NCBI GenBank assembly: GCA_947631725.1
Contig: CANRML010000009.1
Location: 1 to 21,716 of the forward strand
Length of the DNA stretch: 21,716 nt
DNA from: an uncultured Clostridia bacterium
Lineage (GTDB): Bacteria; Bacillota; Clostridia; TANB77; CAG-508
Reading direction: 5' to 3'
Below are positions 1-9,031 of this stretch, in pieces. Numbering within the stretch: position 1 is the first letter of the stretch; each line of letters begins with the position of its first letter. Both the position numbers and the translations under genes were made by a program. The notes under the pieces are model-generated. The model was not told the DNA's origin and made no database searches. It saw nothing but the letters and a program-made list of their open reading frames with translations.

Positions 1-131
1 ATTTTTGGGGGTAAGGGGGAACTATGCCCTTTTTTCTTATTTTGGTTTTATTTTTATAAATTTTTCTTTCAAACTAATCACTCCTATATTTTTTAGTATA
101 TTCTTTTTGTCGATTTTTATCCTATAAAAAA

Positions 132-160
132 TATATATCATTTTGGATATTATATGTCAA
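132..160 (-). promoter_or_regulatory. Orphan sigma-A-type promoter followed by an 11-codon frame
   Basis: On the minus strand a perfect -35 TTGACA (155-160) lies 17 bases before TATATA (132-137). About 45 bases downstream is AGGAG (81-85), then after 8 bases a TTG codon (70-72) opening an 11-codon frame that ends in TAA at 37-39; the peptide is MKEKFIKIKPK. It is unclear whether this is a leader peptide, the start of a decayed gene, or the leader of a gene beyond the left edge. Nothing else in 1-243 looks coding. Confidence 0.4.
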
Positions 161-243
161 ATTTAATTCTATGGTAAAATTATGGCTTATCTTTTTTTAT
201 TTTCGTTTTTCATATCAATTCTTTTTTTAACTTACTATTTTAA

Positions 244-275
244 TAAAAAAAGAGATGATTTTACACATCTCTTTT
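244..275 (-). terminator. Rho-independent terminator of gap
   Basis: A 10-bp stem (248-257 with 266-275, core GAGATG/CATCTC) with an 8-base loop is followed on the minus strand by a U-run (complement of the A-run at 245-251). It starts 16 bases after the gap stop codon, so it should end the gap transcript. Confidence 0.85.
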
Positions 276-291
276 GCTATTCACTATTATT

Positions 292-1296
292 TTATTTTTG
301 ACTTGCAATGTAGCAAGCTAGGTCTACTAATTTGTTTGAATATCCCCACTCATTATCATACCATGCTACTAATTTTACAAATGTGTCTGTTAACATTATT
401 CCTGCTGTAGCATCAAATATTGATGTATGACTATCATGAATAAAGTCTGAAGATACAACTGCTTCATCTGTATATTCAATAATTCCTTTCATTTCATTTT
501 CTGATGCTTTTTTCATTACTGCACAGATTTCTTCATATGTTGTTGGTTTCTCCAAATTACATGTTAAATCTACAACTGATACATCAACTGTTGGAACTCT
601 AAATGCCATACCTGTTAATTTTCCATTTAATGATGGTATAACTTTTCCTACTGCTTTTGCTGCTCCTGTTGAAGATGGTATGATATTTGCTGCTGCTGCT
701 CTTCCACCTCTCCAATCTTTTTTTGATGCTCCATCTACTGTTTTTTGTGTTGCTGTTGTACTGTGTACTGTTGTCATTAGTCCTTCTTTAATTCCAAAAT
801 TATCATTTATAACCTTTGCTAAAGGTGCTAAACAGTTTGTTGTGCATGATGCATTTGATACAATGTTCATTTCTGGTTTATATTCTGTATTATTTACTCC
901 CATAACAAACATTGGAGCATCTTTTGATGGTGCACTGATTACAACTTGTTTTGCTCCTGCATCAATATGTGCTTGAGCCTTTTCTAGAGTAGTAAATACT
1001 CCTGAACATTCTAATACATATTCTACTCCTAATTCACCCCATGGTATATTGTGTGGATCCATTTCATTATATACTTTTATTTCTTTTCCATTTGCAACTA
1101 GATTTCCATCCTTTTCATATACTTCTCCTGCAAATTTTCCATGTACTGTATCAAATTTTGTCATATATGCCATATAGTCTGCAGTAATAAATGGATCGTT
1201 TATTGCTACTACTTCAACTCCTTCTCTTTCTAGAGCTGCTTGAAATGATAAATTTCCAATTCTTCCAAATCCATTGATTCCTAATTTTATTGACAT
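292..1296 (-). CDS. gap: Glyceraldehyde-3-phosphate dehydrogenase, type I (NAD-dependent, phosphorylating)
   Basis: This is the cytoplasmic glycolytic enzyme that oxidises and phosphorylates glyceraldehyde-3-phosphate to 1,3-bisphosphoglycerate with NAD+. The 334-residue length is normal. The N-terminal Rossmann motif GINGFGRIG spans residues 6-14, Asp34 in NDPF fits NAD rather than NADP use, the catalytic Cys151 sits in SNASCTTNCLAP, and His178 in TVHSTT is the catalytic base. The C-terminal WYDNEWGYS signature is intact. The ATG follows GAGGAGGAATT at good spacing. It is flanked by terminators on both sides, so it is a single-gene unit rather than part of a gap-pgk-tpiA glycolytic operon; no pgk or tpiA is visible in this window. 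Confidence 0.98.
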   Translation of the reverse strand: MSIKLGINGFGRIGNLSFQAALEREGVEVVAINDPFITADYMAYMTKFDTVHGKFAGEVYEKDGNLVANGKEIKVYNEMDPHNIPWGELGVEYVLECSGVFTTLEKAQAHIDAGAKQVVISAPSKDAPMFVMGVNNTEYKPEMNIVSNASCTTNCLAPLAKVINDNFGIKEGLMTTVHSTTATQKTVDGASKKDWRGGRAAAANIIPSSTGAAKAVGKVIPSLNGKLTGMAFRVPTVDVSVVDLTCNLEKPTTYEEICAVMKKASENEMKGIIEYTDEAVVSSDFIHDSHTSIFDATAGIMLTDTFVKLVAWYDNEWGYSNKLVDLACYIASQK

Positions 1297-1329
1297 TTTA
1301 ATTCCTCCTCATCCTCGCCTTTTTGGCTA

Positions 1330-1359
1330 TGTATATTTTACCCAAATTTCTTTAGGCAA
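1330..1359 (-). promoter_or_regulatory. Possible gap promoter
   Basis: The terminator at 1374-1403 means gap needs its own start of transcription. The best match is TTGCCT (1354-1359), 18 bases, TATACA (1330-1335), each matching 4 of 6 consensus bases. The leader would be about 25 bases and ends in the strong ribosome binding site GAGGAGG. No operator is evident. Confidence 0.35.
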
Positions 1360-1373
1360 TACCATTTTATATC

Positions 1374-1403
1374 AAAAAAGAATACTTTGCAAGTATTCTT
1401 TTT
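1374..1403 (-). terminator. Rho-independent terminator of the rsmD-to-GH15 operon
   Basis: A perfect 8-bp stem (1380-1387 with 1391-1398, GAATACTT/AAGTATTC) with a 3-base loop is flanked by A6 and T5 runs that extend the stem and supply the U-tract. It lies just past the stop codon of the GH15 gene and separates that operon from gap. Confidence 0.85.
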
Positions 1404-1415
1404 AATTTTTTATTA

Positions 1416-3326
1416 TCATTTTCCTAATAATTTTTCTAATACAATAACAAACATTGCATGTGACCATCCAAGTCCTATTACCCAGTCTGGTTTCATTGTA
1501 TTATTATCTATTTGTTCTCCTAAAAAGCAATGTTTTCCTGCTGTTTTTATTACAAATTCAAATGCCTCTCTTGCTTTTCTCTTTTCTCCTGATTCTAAGT
1601 AATATAACGCCATCCAAAGATTAGCTATTGGCCATGGATTTCCATTTCTATAATGGTCTTGTTCAAATCTTTGATATCCTCCAGTATATGTTCGTAATGA
1701 CATATTGATTCTTTCTACTGTATTTTGTATTTTCTTTTCTTTTGGTCTAAATACTTTAAATGGTGTTACTGCACCAAGTAAACTAATATCCATTTTTTTA
1801 TCTTCTGGATTTCTTACATAGCATTTCTTTTCATTATCATATAAATTATTATTCATATATTGTTTTATAACATTTAATTGTCTTTCTATTTCTCTTTTGT
1901 TTTTCTCTATTTTTTCTTCTTTTAGACGATTATGTTCAAAGTCTGATACATTTTTTCCTAAAATACGATATATTTGTAATATAGTTTCATATGCTGCAAA
2001 AATGCTTGCTAAAGAATAAAAATGAATTCCCTCGCACATTTCCCATAAGTCATAGCTTATATGATATTTATGTTCTGCTTCTGGTTCTTTTTCTAGCCAA
2101 TCTTGCACATATCTTTTTAAGAAATCTATTGCTCTTTCACACATAGGCAATAATTCTTTTAAAAATTTTTCATTTTTTGTAACTAAATAATGCTCATATA
2201 CACCATATACTACACTTGCTGTTTCATCTACTTGGTACCCCCAGCATGGTGCTAATTTTCCATCTGTATAAAAGCGTTGTTCCCACATACCATTTTTGCT
2301 TTGTGTTTTTTTACAGAAAATTTTATAAAATTTTTCTGTTTCTTTTTCCATTTTTAAAATGTCCATTGCTTTTGTGATAAATACTGCATCTCTTGGCCAG
2401 CAATATGCATATCTACCACATTGTGTAAAGTTTTCGTCTACTTCTGGTGATGCTATTATTCCACCTGTTTCTTGGTTAGTTAATAATGGGAATAATAAAA
2501 TACTTCTTCTATATATTTCAAATGCTTTTTCTTCATATGGATTTTTTGCTTCTTTTAAATTTAAGCCATTATGGTCTTTTAAATATTTTCTCCAATATGC
2601 TTTTACACTATTATATTCTTTTGCATAGTCAATTCTCTTTATTCTGTCAATTTCATCTTCCATTTTTGATACATTTGTGTTTTCTCCAACAGTGCAAAGA
2701 ATATATATTTCTTTCTTTTGTCCTGGTTTTAAAGTTCCAATATCATAGCATATACTTCCTTCTGGTGACATACCAATATAGTCTTTGTCATAGATTTCTC
2801 CCCTTTTTATAGTGTCTCCTATATTATGGATTTGATGTTTTATTGTTTTATATCCTTTTGCAAATGTTGCTATTGTATAATCATGTGCATATTGTAACAT
2901 CCCTTCATCTACCATTTTACAGCTCATCATGTTATTATTATCTGTAACAAGAGCTGAGTGAATATAAAACTGAATATCTAAGTCAATTTTTGCTTCGTTC
3001 ATAAAAGTGTATTTTTTAGCTAATATATTTTCCTTCATTAGAACGAAGTCTGTTTGTAACATTTTTAAGTTGAAATATGTGTTTATGATTTCTGTATTTA
3101 ATATATTTGTATCTGTATCATAATATTGTTTATACACATTATTTACATCATCATGTAAATAAATTACATCAGAATTATTTACTTTAACTCCTGTATGAAA
3201 AAAGTTTATATATTGCTTTTGGTCTTTACAAGGAAAATATAGTCTTTGTAATTCTCCTTTTTCTGTATATGTTGCTAACATATTTCTATTTCCAATAATT
3301 GCTTCATTTAAGTATTTACTTTCCAT
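1416..3326 (-). CDS. Glycoside hydrolase family 15 (glucoamylase/glucodextranase-like), cytoplasmic
   Basis: This 636-residue protein matches clostridial GH15 enzymes, inverting exo-glucosidases that release glucose from alpha-glucans. Residues about 1-250 form a beta-rich N-terminal domain and 265-636 the (alpha/alpha)6 catalytic barrel. Visible family motifs are CWPRDA (309-314), SYDLWE (424-429; Glu429 is the likely general acid) and GEQID (603-607; Glu604 is the likely general base). There is no signal peptide, so it probably acts inside the cell on glycogen or imported maltodextrins; the substrate is inferred. It is the last gene of its operon and starts 2 bases after the stop of the beta-CASP gene, so translation is probably coupled. 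No other carbohydrate gene is nearby, so context does not sharpen the substrate. Confidence 0.88.
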   Translation of the reverse strand: MESKYLNEAIIGNRNMLATYTEKGELQRLYFPCKDQKQYINFFHTGVKVNNSDVIYLHDDVNNVYKQYYDTDTNILNTEIINTYFNLKMLQTDFVLMKENILAKKYTFMNEAKIDLDIQFYIHSALVTDNNNMMSCKMVDEGMLQYAHDYTIATFAKGYKTIKHQIHNIGDTIKRGEIYDKDYIGMSPEGSICYDIGTLKPGQKKEIYILCTVGENTNVSKMEDEIDRIKRIDYAKEYNSVKAYWRKYLKDHNGLNLKEAKNPYEEKAFEIYRRSILLFPLLTNQETGGIIASPEVDENFTQCGRYAYCWPRDAVFITKAMDILKMEKETEKFYKIFCKKTQSKNGMWEQRFYTDGKLAPCWGYQVDETASVVYGVYEHYLVTKNEKFLKELLPMCERAIDFLKRYVQDWLEKEPEAEHKYHISYDLWEMCEGIHFYSLASIFAAYETILQIYRILGKNVSDFEHNRLKEEKIEKNKREIERQLNVIKQYMNNNLYDNEKKCYVRNPEDKKMDISLLGAVTPFKVFRPKEKKIQNTVERINMSLRTYTGGYQRFEQDHYRNGNPWPIANLWMALYYLESGEKRKAREAFEFVIKTAGKHCFLGEQIDNNTMKPDWVIGLGWSHAMFVIVLEKLLGK

Positions 3327-3328
3327 TT

Positions 3329-4975
3329 TTATCCCTCTATTACATTTAAAATTTGTTTTTCTAAATCCTTCATTTTTTCATTAATTCTAAATACATCCTC
3401 ATCTTTAACTTCTTTGTTTACCATATCTTCACGCACATAGTTTTCCATGTCTTTGATTTCGTCTTTTAGTTTTTCTAGTCTGCTAATTACTTCACGTTTT
3501 AAGCTCATTTGTGGCCTTCTTCTTTCTATTTTGCCTGTCATTTTTACTTCTTCTGTTAGTTCAAATGTTTCGCCAAATTCAGGAATAGTTATTGGAAGAT
3601 TCGTTTCTTCTTCTATTTTTTGTTTTAATACATTTTTAGCTTCTTCTTCTCCATGAACTAAAAAGATATGTTTTGGTTTTTGTATAAATGAATATATAAA
3701 ATTCATTAGTCCTTCTTGGTCTGCATGACCAGAATATCCTTCAATATATTCAATACGAGCATTTACTGCTATTTCTTCTCCAAAAATTTTTACACTTTTT
3801 GCCCCATTTACAATATTATATCCTAGTGTCCCTGGTGCCTGATATCCAACAAATAAGATTGTGCTATTTGGATTCCATAAATTATGTTTTAGGTGATGTT
3901 TTATTCTACCAACTTCACACATACCACTTGCTGATATAATAATACAAGGTTTAGGGTCTTCATTTAATGCTTTTGATTCTTCTGTTGTCATTGTAAATTT
4001 TAATCCTGGAAATTCTAATGGATTATCTCCTTTTTGCATTTCAGCTTGAGTTTCTTCATCAAATAAATCCATATTTTCTCTAAATACTTCTGTTGCAGAT
4101 ATTGCCAATGGGCTATCTACAAAAACTGGTGCCTTCATTAATGTTTGATATTGTTTTTGAAATTCTTCGTCTTTCCTTATGTCTTTCAATTTATTTATTT
4201 CATATAAAATTTCTTGTGTTCTGCCAACTGCAAATGAAGGGATTACAACTGTACCTTGTTTGTCTAATGTTTCTGATACAATTTTTAAGAATAATTCTGC
4301 TTTTTCGTCATTACGAATATGCAATCTACTTCCATATGTTGATTCCATTATTAAATAATCTGCATCATCTATCATAGTTGGCGAGCTTAGTAATGGAATA
4401 TCATTATTTCCTAAATCTCCTGTAAAAACTGTCTTTGTTGTCTTTCCATCTTCATCTACCCATAGTTCAATAATACTTGAACCTAACATATGTCCTGCAT
4501 CATTAAAACGTACATGTATATTTTCAGTTATATCAACAATTTCATCATATTTGACAGGTTCAAAAATTTCTAATGATTTTAGTGCATCTTCCGCTGTATA
4601 AATAGGATCTCTTGGCTCTTCTCCTTTACGCATCCTTTTCCTATTTTTCCATTCACTTTCCATTTCTTGAATATGTCCACTATCAGGTAACATCAATGCA
4701 CATAAATCACATGTTGCTTTGTGTGCATATATTTTATTTCTAAATCCTTCATTATATAGTTTTGGTATTCTACCTGAGTGGTCTATATGTGCATGTGTTA
4801 ATAGCATAAAATCAATTTCTTTTGGGTTAAATTCAAATTCTTGAAAGTTCAAGTCTTCATATTCTGCTTTTCCTTGCCATAGTCCGCAATCTACTAAGAA
4901 TTTTTTACCAGCCGCTTCTACTAAAAAGTTTGAACCTGTGACAGTTTCTGTAGCTCCTAAAAAAGTAATTTTCAT
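3329..4975 (-). CDS. Beta-CASP metallo-beta-lactamase-fold RNase (YSH1/CPSF-like)
   Basis: A 548-residue two-metal nuclease of the MBL-beta-CASP superfamily, likely acting on RNA in the cytoplasm. The MBL core begins at residue 1 and carries HAHIDH (61-66), GHMLGS (His162) and FTGDLG (Asp187). The inserted beta-CASP domain, about 210-400, shows ESTYG (211-215) and SASGM (348-352), with SGHAD (His417) and LVHGE (His441) in the returning RMMBL part. Residues about 485-548 are an added charged, helical, probably coiled-coil tail. AGGAGGAGAG precedes the ATG. The family resembles the archaeal/eukaryotic CPSF73 type more than RNase J, and the true substrate is unknown. It sits between the frameshifted coiled-coil gene and the GH15 gene. 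Confidence 0.9.
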   Translation of the reverse strand: MKITFLGATETVTGSNFLVEAAGKKFLVDCGLWQGKAEYEDLNFQEFEFNPKEIDFMLLTHAHIDHSGRIPKLYNEGFRNKIYAHKATCDLCALMLPDSGHIQEMESEWKNRKRMRKGEEPRDPIYTAEDALKSLEIFEPVKYDEIVDITENIHVRFNDAGHMLGSSIIELWVDEDGKTTKTVFTGDLGNNDIPLLSSPTMIDDADYLIMESTYGSRLHIRNDEKAELFLKIVSETLDKQGTVVIPSFAVGRTQEILYEINKLKDIRKDEEFQKQYQTLMKAPVFVDSPLAISATEVFRENMDLFDEETQAEMQKGDNPLEFPGLKFTMTTEESKALNEDPKPCIIISASGMCEVGRIKHHLKHNLWNPNSTILFVGYQAPGTLGYNIVNGAKSVKIFGEEIAVNARIEYIEGYSGHADQEGLMNFIYSFIQKPKHIFLVHGEEEAKNVLKQKIEEETNLPITIPEFGETFELTEEVKMTGKIERRRPQMSLKREVISRLEKLKDEIKDMENYVREDMVNKEVKDEDVFRINEKMKDLEKQILNVIEG

Positions 4976-4990
4976 TATCTCTCCTCCTAG

Positions 4991-5359
4991 TTATTCAAAA
5001 ATCTTTATCTTTCTATTTAATTTTAAATCTTCTTTTTCTTTAATGTTGTTTAGTATTACCTTTTCTTCAAAAATGTTTTCATCAAATATTTGCAATACAT
5101 ATTGTGCTTTATCTTTTGTTATTTTTATTGATAAATCTTCTAATTCTATTGCTCTAACCCCAAAAATGTATTTCCAAATATTATATCTTATGTCTGTATT
5201 TTTACTAATTGTTTGAATTTCTTTTAATTCTTCTGCTTTATCTAATAATTTATCTATTACAGGTTTTAACCATCTTTGTGTTACTCTTTCAGATATTTGT
5301 TTTTCGCGATTTATTGGCAATTGCAGATAATATCTTATTTGATATATTAAAGATTTCAT
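4991..5359 (-). pseudogene. C-terminal part of a frameshifted coiled-coil gene
   Basis: This frame encodes the continuation of the gene at 5289-6560. It is open back to 5452 (stop at 5453-5455), and the stretch upstream of its first ATG still reads like protein, with alternating hydrophobic and charged residues (for example IQIEEIKTKQEMKSLIYQIR). The other frame over the same DNA is Asn/Arg/Lys-rich, as expected of non-coding AT-rich sequence. No ribosome binding site precedes the ATG at 5359, which argues against separate translation. Joining the frames near 5444-5446 gives a protein of about 522 residues ending in a charged tail. I do not recognise the family. It ends 15 bases before the beta-CASP start, in the same operon. 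Confidence 0.7.
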
Positions 5360-6560
5360 TTCCTGTTTTGTTTTTATTTCTTCTATTTGTATTAAAATAC
5401 AGTCTAAAAATATTTTCTGGAATTTTATTAAATTGTTTCCGTATTTCTTTATTTACATCTTCTGTATCTAGTAATTCTAGATATTGGTATTGTTCTTCTA
5501 AATCTTTTTTATGCTCTACAAAATTTTTTGGATTTAAGTTATCATTTAAGTTTTGTATTCTTTGATATATTTCTTCTCTTTCTCTTATCATTATATTTGA
5601 TAATACTCTCATACTGAATATTTTATTATCTAATGAAAGATTCTCATTTCTTTTTACATATTCATCTTTTAATAGTTCTTTATTGTTTATAATTTTATCA
5701 ATCTCTCTAATTTTTTTTGTTAATTGTAATTTCTCCTTTGTAATTGTTTCTGTGTATTTTTGTTTATCTTGCATATTATTTAATTCTAATTCAATTCTAT
5801 CTTTGTCTTTCCTATACATATCCATTTTTTCTGGATTAAATTTTTGCTCTGCTAATATTGCAATTGTTATTAAAAGGTTTATAATTTTATCTGCTAACTT
5901 TTGTCCATATTTTTCTTTTAGCTTTTCTTTAAATAAGTCATAATAGTCGATAATTGGTTCTTGGTTTGTTATCCAGTTATTTAAAAATTTATTTCCTACA
6001 AGCATACGTAAATTCTGATAAATTAAGTAATGTTCTATACTTTCTATTTCTGAAAATTGTGTAGCCCAAGAATAGCCATTAAAATCTCTTAATGGTTCTA
6101 CTAAGTCTATAGTATTTCCTACATTTAAAAAGTCAGAAAGAGCTGTATCAATAAAAAAGTAGTTGCTTTTAATGATATGCTCTCTTTTTCCCATTTTCCA
6201 AATAGCATATAGTATTTTTCGTTCAATTGGATAACTTTCTAGTTCTTTATTTTTTTTATCAATAAAAAATGTTCCATGTTCTGGTATTCGTGAGTCTTCT
6301 GAATTCATACGAACTATTTTTATTGATTTGCATTGATTTTGTACTATCCATATAAAGTTTTTAATATATTCTTCTTTTGAAAAAATATCTTGCTTTACAG
6401 TTTCAATGTCTTTATATGCTACTTCTATTTTATATAAAATACTAAGGAGTGTACTTTTAACATTTTCATCAAACTCTTTTTGTTCTAGAATAGTTTCTAA
6501 TTCATTGTTAAAATCTTTTTTTACAATTTTATTAATCAGAGTTTCTTTTTTCGTTTGCAA
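5289..6560 (-). CDS. Unrecognised helical/coiled-coil protein, N-terminal part of a frameshifted gene
   Basis: Translation starts at a TTG (6558-6560) set 7 bases after AGGAG; no in-frame ATG has comparable support. The first 250 or so residues look globular, with a Trp/Tyr/Phe-rich middle (residues about 65-200). Residues about 250-300 and 325-370 are Lys/Glu-rich predicted coiled coil. There is no signal peptide or clear membrane segment. Genuine coding appears to leave this frame near Glu372 (5445-5447): the last 51 residues of the frame are low-complexity and include NTNRRNKNKTGNE, while the +1 frame continues as plausible protein to 4991. Dropping one base of the T-run 5444-5446 restores a continuous frame of about 522 residues. 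Its place directly after ftsK suggests, but does not show, a role linked to chromosome handling. Confidence 0.7.
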   Translation of the reverse strand: MQTKKETLINKIVKKDFNNELETILEQKEFDENVKSTLLSILYKIEVAYKDIETVKQDIFSKEEYIKNFIWIVQNQCKSIKIVRMNSEDSRIPEHGTFFIDKKNKELESYPIERKILYAIWKMGKREHIIKSNYFFIDTALSDFLNVGNTIDLVEPLRDFNGYSWATQFSEIESIEHYLIYQNLRMLVGNKFLNNWITNQEPIIDYYDLFKEKLKEKYGQKLADKIINLLITIAILAEQKFNPEKMDMYRKDKDRIELELNNMQDKQKYTETITKEKLQLTKKIREIDKIINNKELLKDEYVKRNENLSLDNKIFSMRVLSNIMIREREEIYQRIQNLNDNLNPKNFVEHKKDLEEQYQYLELLDTEDVNKEIRKQFNKIPENIFRLYFNTNRRNKNKTGNEIFNISNKILSAIANKSRKTNI

Positions 6561-6580
6561 ATTAACACTCCTTTCTTTTG

Positions 6581-9028
6581 TTATTCTTGTTTTACTTCTG
6601 CTTCACTTTTTCCCATTTTTAGTTCAGCTAATTTTTCTAAAGTGACAAGGACCTCTCTTGGTTTGTTCCTTTCATATCCTGATATTATTCCTCTTTCTTC
6701 CATTTGATCTATAATTCTTCCTGCTCTTGCATATCCTACTTTAAATCTTCTTTGAATAAATGATGTTGATGCTTGACCTGTCTCTACAACTGTTTGAATT
6801 GCATCCATTAATAAGTCATCTGCTCCATCATCTTCTCCATTTGCTTCAGTAACTTCTTTGTCAGATTTATTAGAATTTTCAATACTTTCTAAAATTGCTT
6901 CACTATATGTTGCCGTTCCATTTTGTTTCACAAAACCAACAATCTTTTCTACTTCCTCATCTGATACAAATGCACCTTGTACTCTTACTGGTTTTGGAGC
7001 TCCTGATGGGAAGAATAGCATATCTCCTTTTCCTAATAGTTTTTCTGCTCCAACACTATCTAAGATTGTTCTAGAATCCACTTGTGAAGAAACTGCAAAT
7101 GCAATTCTTGATGGTACATTTGCCTTGATTAATCCTGTTATTACATCTACTGAAGGTCTTTGTGTTGCAATTACTAAATGCATCCCTGCTGCTCTTGCTT
7201 TTTGTGCTAAACGGCAAATTGATTCTTCTACATCTTTTGCTGCTACCATCATTAAATCAGCAAGTTCGTCTACTATAATTACAATTTGTGGTAGTTTTCC
7301 TGCTCCTTCGTCTTTTTCAATTGCTTTGTTATATCCTTTTAAATCCCTTACTCCTTTTTCAGCAAATAGATTATATCTATTATCCATTTCCTGCACTGCC
7401 CAGGCTAATGCTCCTGCCGCTTTTTTAGGATCTGTTACTACTGGAATTAGTAAATGTGGAATTCCATTATATACTGAAAGTTCCACTACTTTTGGGTCTA
7501 CCATTACAAGTTTTACTTCACTTGGTTTGCTCTTGTATATGATACTTGTAATTATTGTATTTATACATACACTTTTACCTGATCCTGTTGATCCTGCAAT
7601 TAGTACATGTGGCATTTTTGCAATATCTGCTAATTGTATACTTCCAGCAACATCTCTTCCTAATGCAACTGTTAACTTAGATGCACTATCTTGGAATTCA
7701 TCACTTTCAATAACTTCTCTTAAATTAACTGCTTGTTTTTCTTTATTTGGTACTTCTATTCCAACTGCTTGTTTTCCTGGTATTGGTGCTTCTATACGTA
7801 TTGTCTCTGCTGCTAAATTTAAAGCAATGTCATCTGCTAAATTAGCAATTTTGCTAACTCTTACTCCTTCTGCTGGTTTTAGTTCATATCGTGTAATTGC
7901 AGGTCCTACTGAAACATGCTCTACTTTTGCTGAAACTCCGAAGCTATATAGTGTTTTTTGTAATTTTGATGCTGTGTCTGTTAATGCTTTAGCTCCACCT
8001 TTTAGTGTTTTTTGTTTTGGTTTTGCTAATAATTCTACTGGTGGATATTCATAATGTTCATCCTCTACAACTATTGCATGTTCTAGTTGTAATACTTCTT
8101 TTGTTTTGTCTTCTTTTTGTTCTTCTTCTTGTTTAAATAAATTATTTTCTATAGATTCTTCTTGTTTATTTTCTTCTACAGTATTTATTATTTCTTGCTT
8201 TGCACCAAATATTCCGCTTTTTTTGGTTTCTCCAGTTAAAGGAACTAATTCATCTTGGCTATGGTCATATTTTTTCAAATTATTATTAATATTTTCGTCT
8301 ACAATTCTTCCACCAAAGTTAATCTTAATTTGTTCTCCTGTTGCTTCTTGTTCGATTTGTTTTGCTAATTGTCTATTGTGTTCTTGTTCTTCTCTTTGCA
8401 TTTGTCTTGCCTCATAGCGTGCCTGTTTACGTTCTTGTTTGCGTTCTTGAGAATGCTCTACAATTTTTTGTACAATTTCTTTTGTACTAATTCCAAACAT
8501 AAATACTGCAAGTAAAATTGCTATTCCTATACTTAAAATAATTGTTCCAAATGTTCCTAATAAATTAACAAGTGGAACTGCAATTGCACTACCAATTGCT
8601 CCTCCCCCAACACCTGTTGTACCGATGCTATATGCATCTTTTACTACTTCTGTTATTTCTTTTGTTGGGATTATATTACCTTGTGAAATTTGAAATGTTG
8701 CCATTAAAGTAGCAATTGTAATTAAAAATATCACATATTGTACTAATTTATAGCTCAATTCATAACTATCTTCACATGCAATTTTTATTGCTAATGCAAA
8801 AATACCAACAGGAATAACATAGCGGATAATTCCCATTAGTCCACCTAATACTTCTGTTAGTTTAACACCTACAATCCCTGATTTCGTATAGATTAAAACA
8901 GCAGAAAGAATACTTAAAATAAACAAGATAACAATTGCCATATCTAGTTTAGATGCTTGTTTTCTAGTTGTTCTTTTTGCTGTTTTTCTTCCTGATTGAT
9001 TTCTATTATATGTTCTTTTTTTGGCCAT
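6581..9028 (-). CDS. ftsK: DNA translocase FtsK/SpoIIIE
   Basis: An 815-residue membrane-anchored, ATP-driven double-stranded DNA pump that clears chromosomes from the division septum (FtsK/SftA role) or, in spore formers, moves DNA into the forespore (SpoIIIE role). The sequence cannot tell these apart. Four N-terminal membrane segments lie at about 28-49, 60-85, 93-115 and 139-181, followed by a charged Glu/Lys/Gln linker (185-330). The motor has Walker A GSTGSGKS (479-486) and Walker B VIIVDE (583-588). The C-terminal gamma winged helix (about 736-797) contains SFIQRRFKVGYARAGRIID, which reads the orienting DNA motifs. It starts 3 bases after the preceding stop with only a weak ribosome binding site, suggesting translational coupling. 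Confidence 0.97.
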   Translation of the reverse strand: MAKKRTYNRNQSGRKTAKRTTRKQASKLDMAIVILFILSILSAVLIYTKSGIVGVKLTEVLGGLMGIIRYVIPVGIFALAIKIACEDSYELSYKLVQYVIFLITIATLMATFQISQGNIIPTKEITEVVKDAYSIGTTGVGGGAIGSAIAVPLVNLLGTFGTIILSIGIAILLAVFMFGISTKEIVQKIVEHSQERKQERKQARYEARQMQREEQEHNRQLAKQIEQEATGEQIKINFGGRIVDENINNNLKKYDHSQDELVPLTGETKKSGIFGAKQEIINTVEENKQEESIENNLFKQEEEQKEDKTKEVLQLEHAIVVEDEHYEYPPVELLAKPKQKTLKGGAKALTDTASKLQKTLYSFGVSAKVEHVSVGPAITRYELKPAEGVRVSKIANLADDIALNLAAETIRIEAPIPGKQAVGIEVPNKEKQAVNLREVIESDEFQDSASKLTVALGRDVAGSIQLADIAKMPHVLIAGSTGSGKSVCINTIITSIIYKSKPSEVKLVMVDPKVVELSVYNGIPHLLIPVVTDPKKAAGALAWAVQEMDNRYNLFAEKGVRDLKGYNKAIEKDEGAGKLPQIVIIVDELADLMMVAAKDVEESICRLAQKARAAGMHLVIATQRPSVDVITGLIKANVPSRIAFAVSSQVDSRTILDSVGAEKLLGKGDMLFFPSGAPKPVRVQGAFVSDEEVEKIVGFVKQNGTATYSEAILESIENSNKSDKEVTEANGEDDGADDLLMDAIQTVVETGQASTSFIQRRFKVGYARAGRIIDQMEERGIISGYERNKPREVLVTLEKLAELKMGKSEAEVKQE

Positions 9029-9031
9029 TTT

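Noticed and set aside
12..37. Possible plus-strand terminator (AAGGG...CCCTT before a T-run) at the left edge
   Set aside because: The stem is only about 5 bp with a 9-base loop, and no plus-strand gene is seen before it.
680..976. A 98-codon plus-strand frame inside gap
   Set aside because: It lies antisense to conserved GAPDH sequence and its product looks like a shadow of it, with no domain I know.
5440..5455. Programmed +1 frameshift like that of prfB
   Set aside because: There is no stop codon at the shift point, no upstream Shine-Dalgarno-like stimulator and no known slippery motif; a base indel explains the data more simply.
6858..8054. A 398-codon open frame on the plus strand opposite ftsK
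   Set aside because: It is the complement of a certain, fully motif-bearing FtsK. Its composition (Ser/Thr/Ala/Leu-rich) is that of an antisense shadow, and it shows no family motif.
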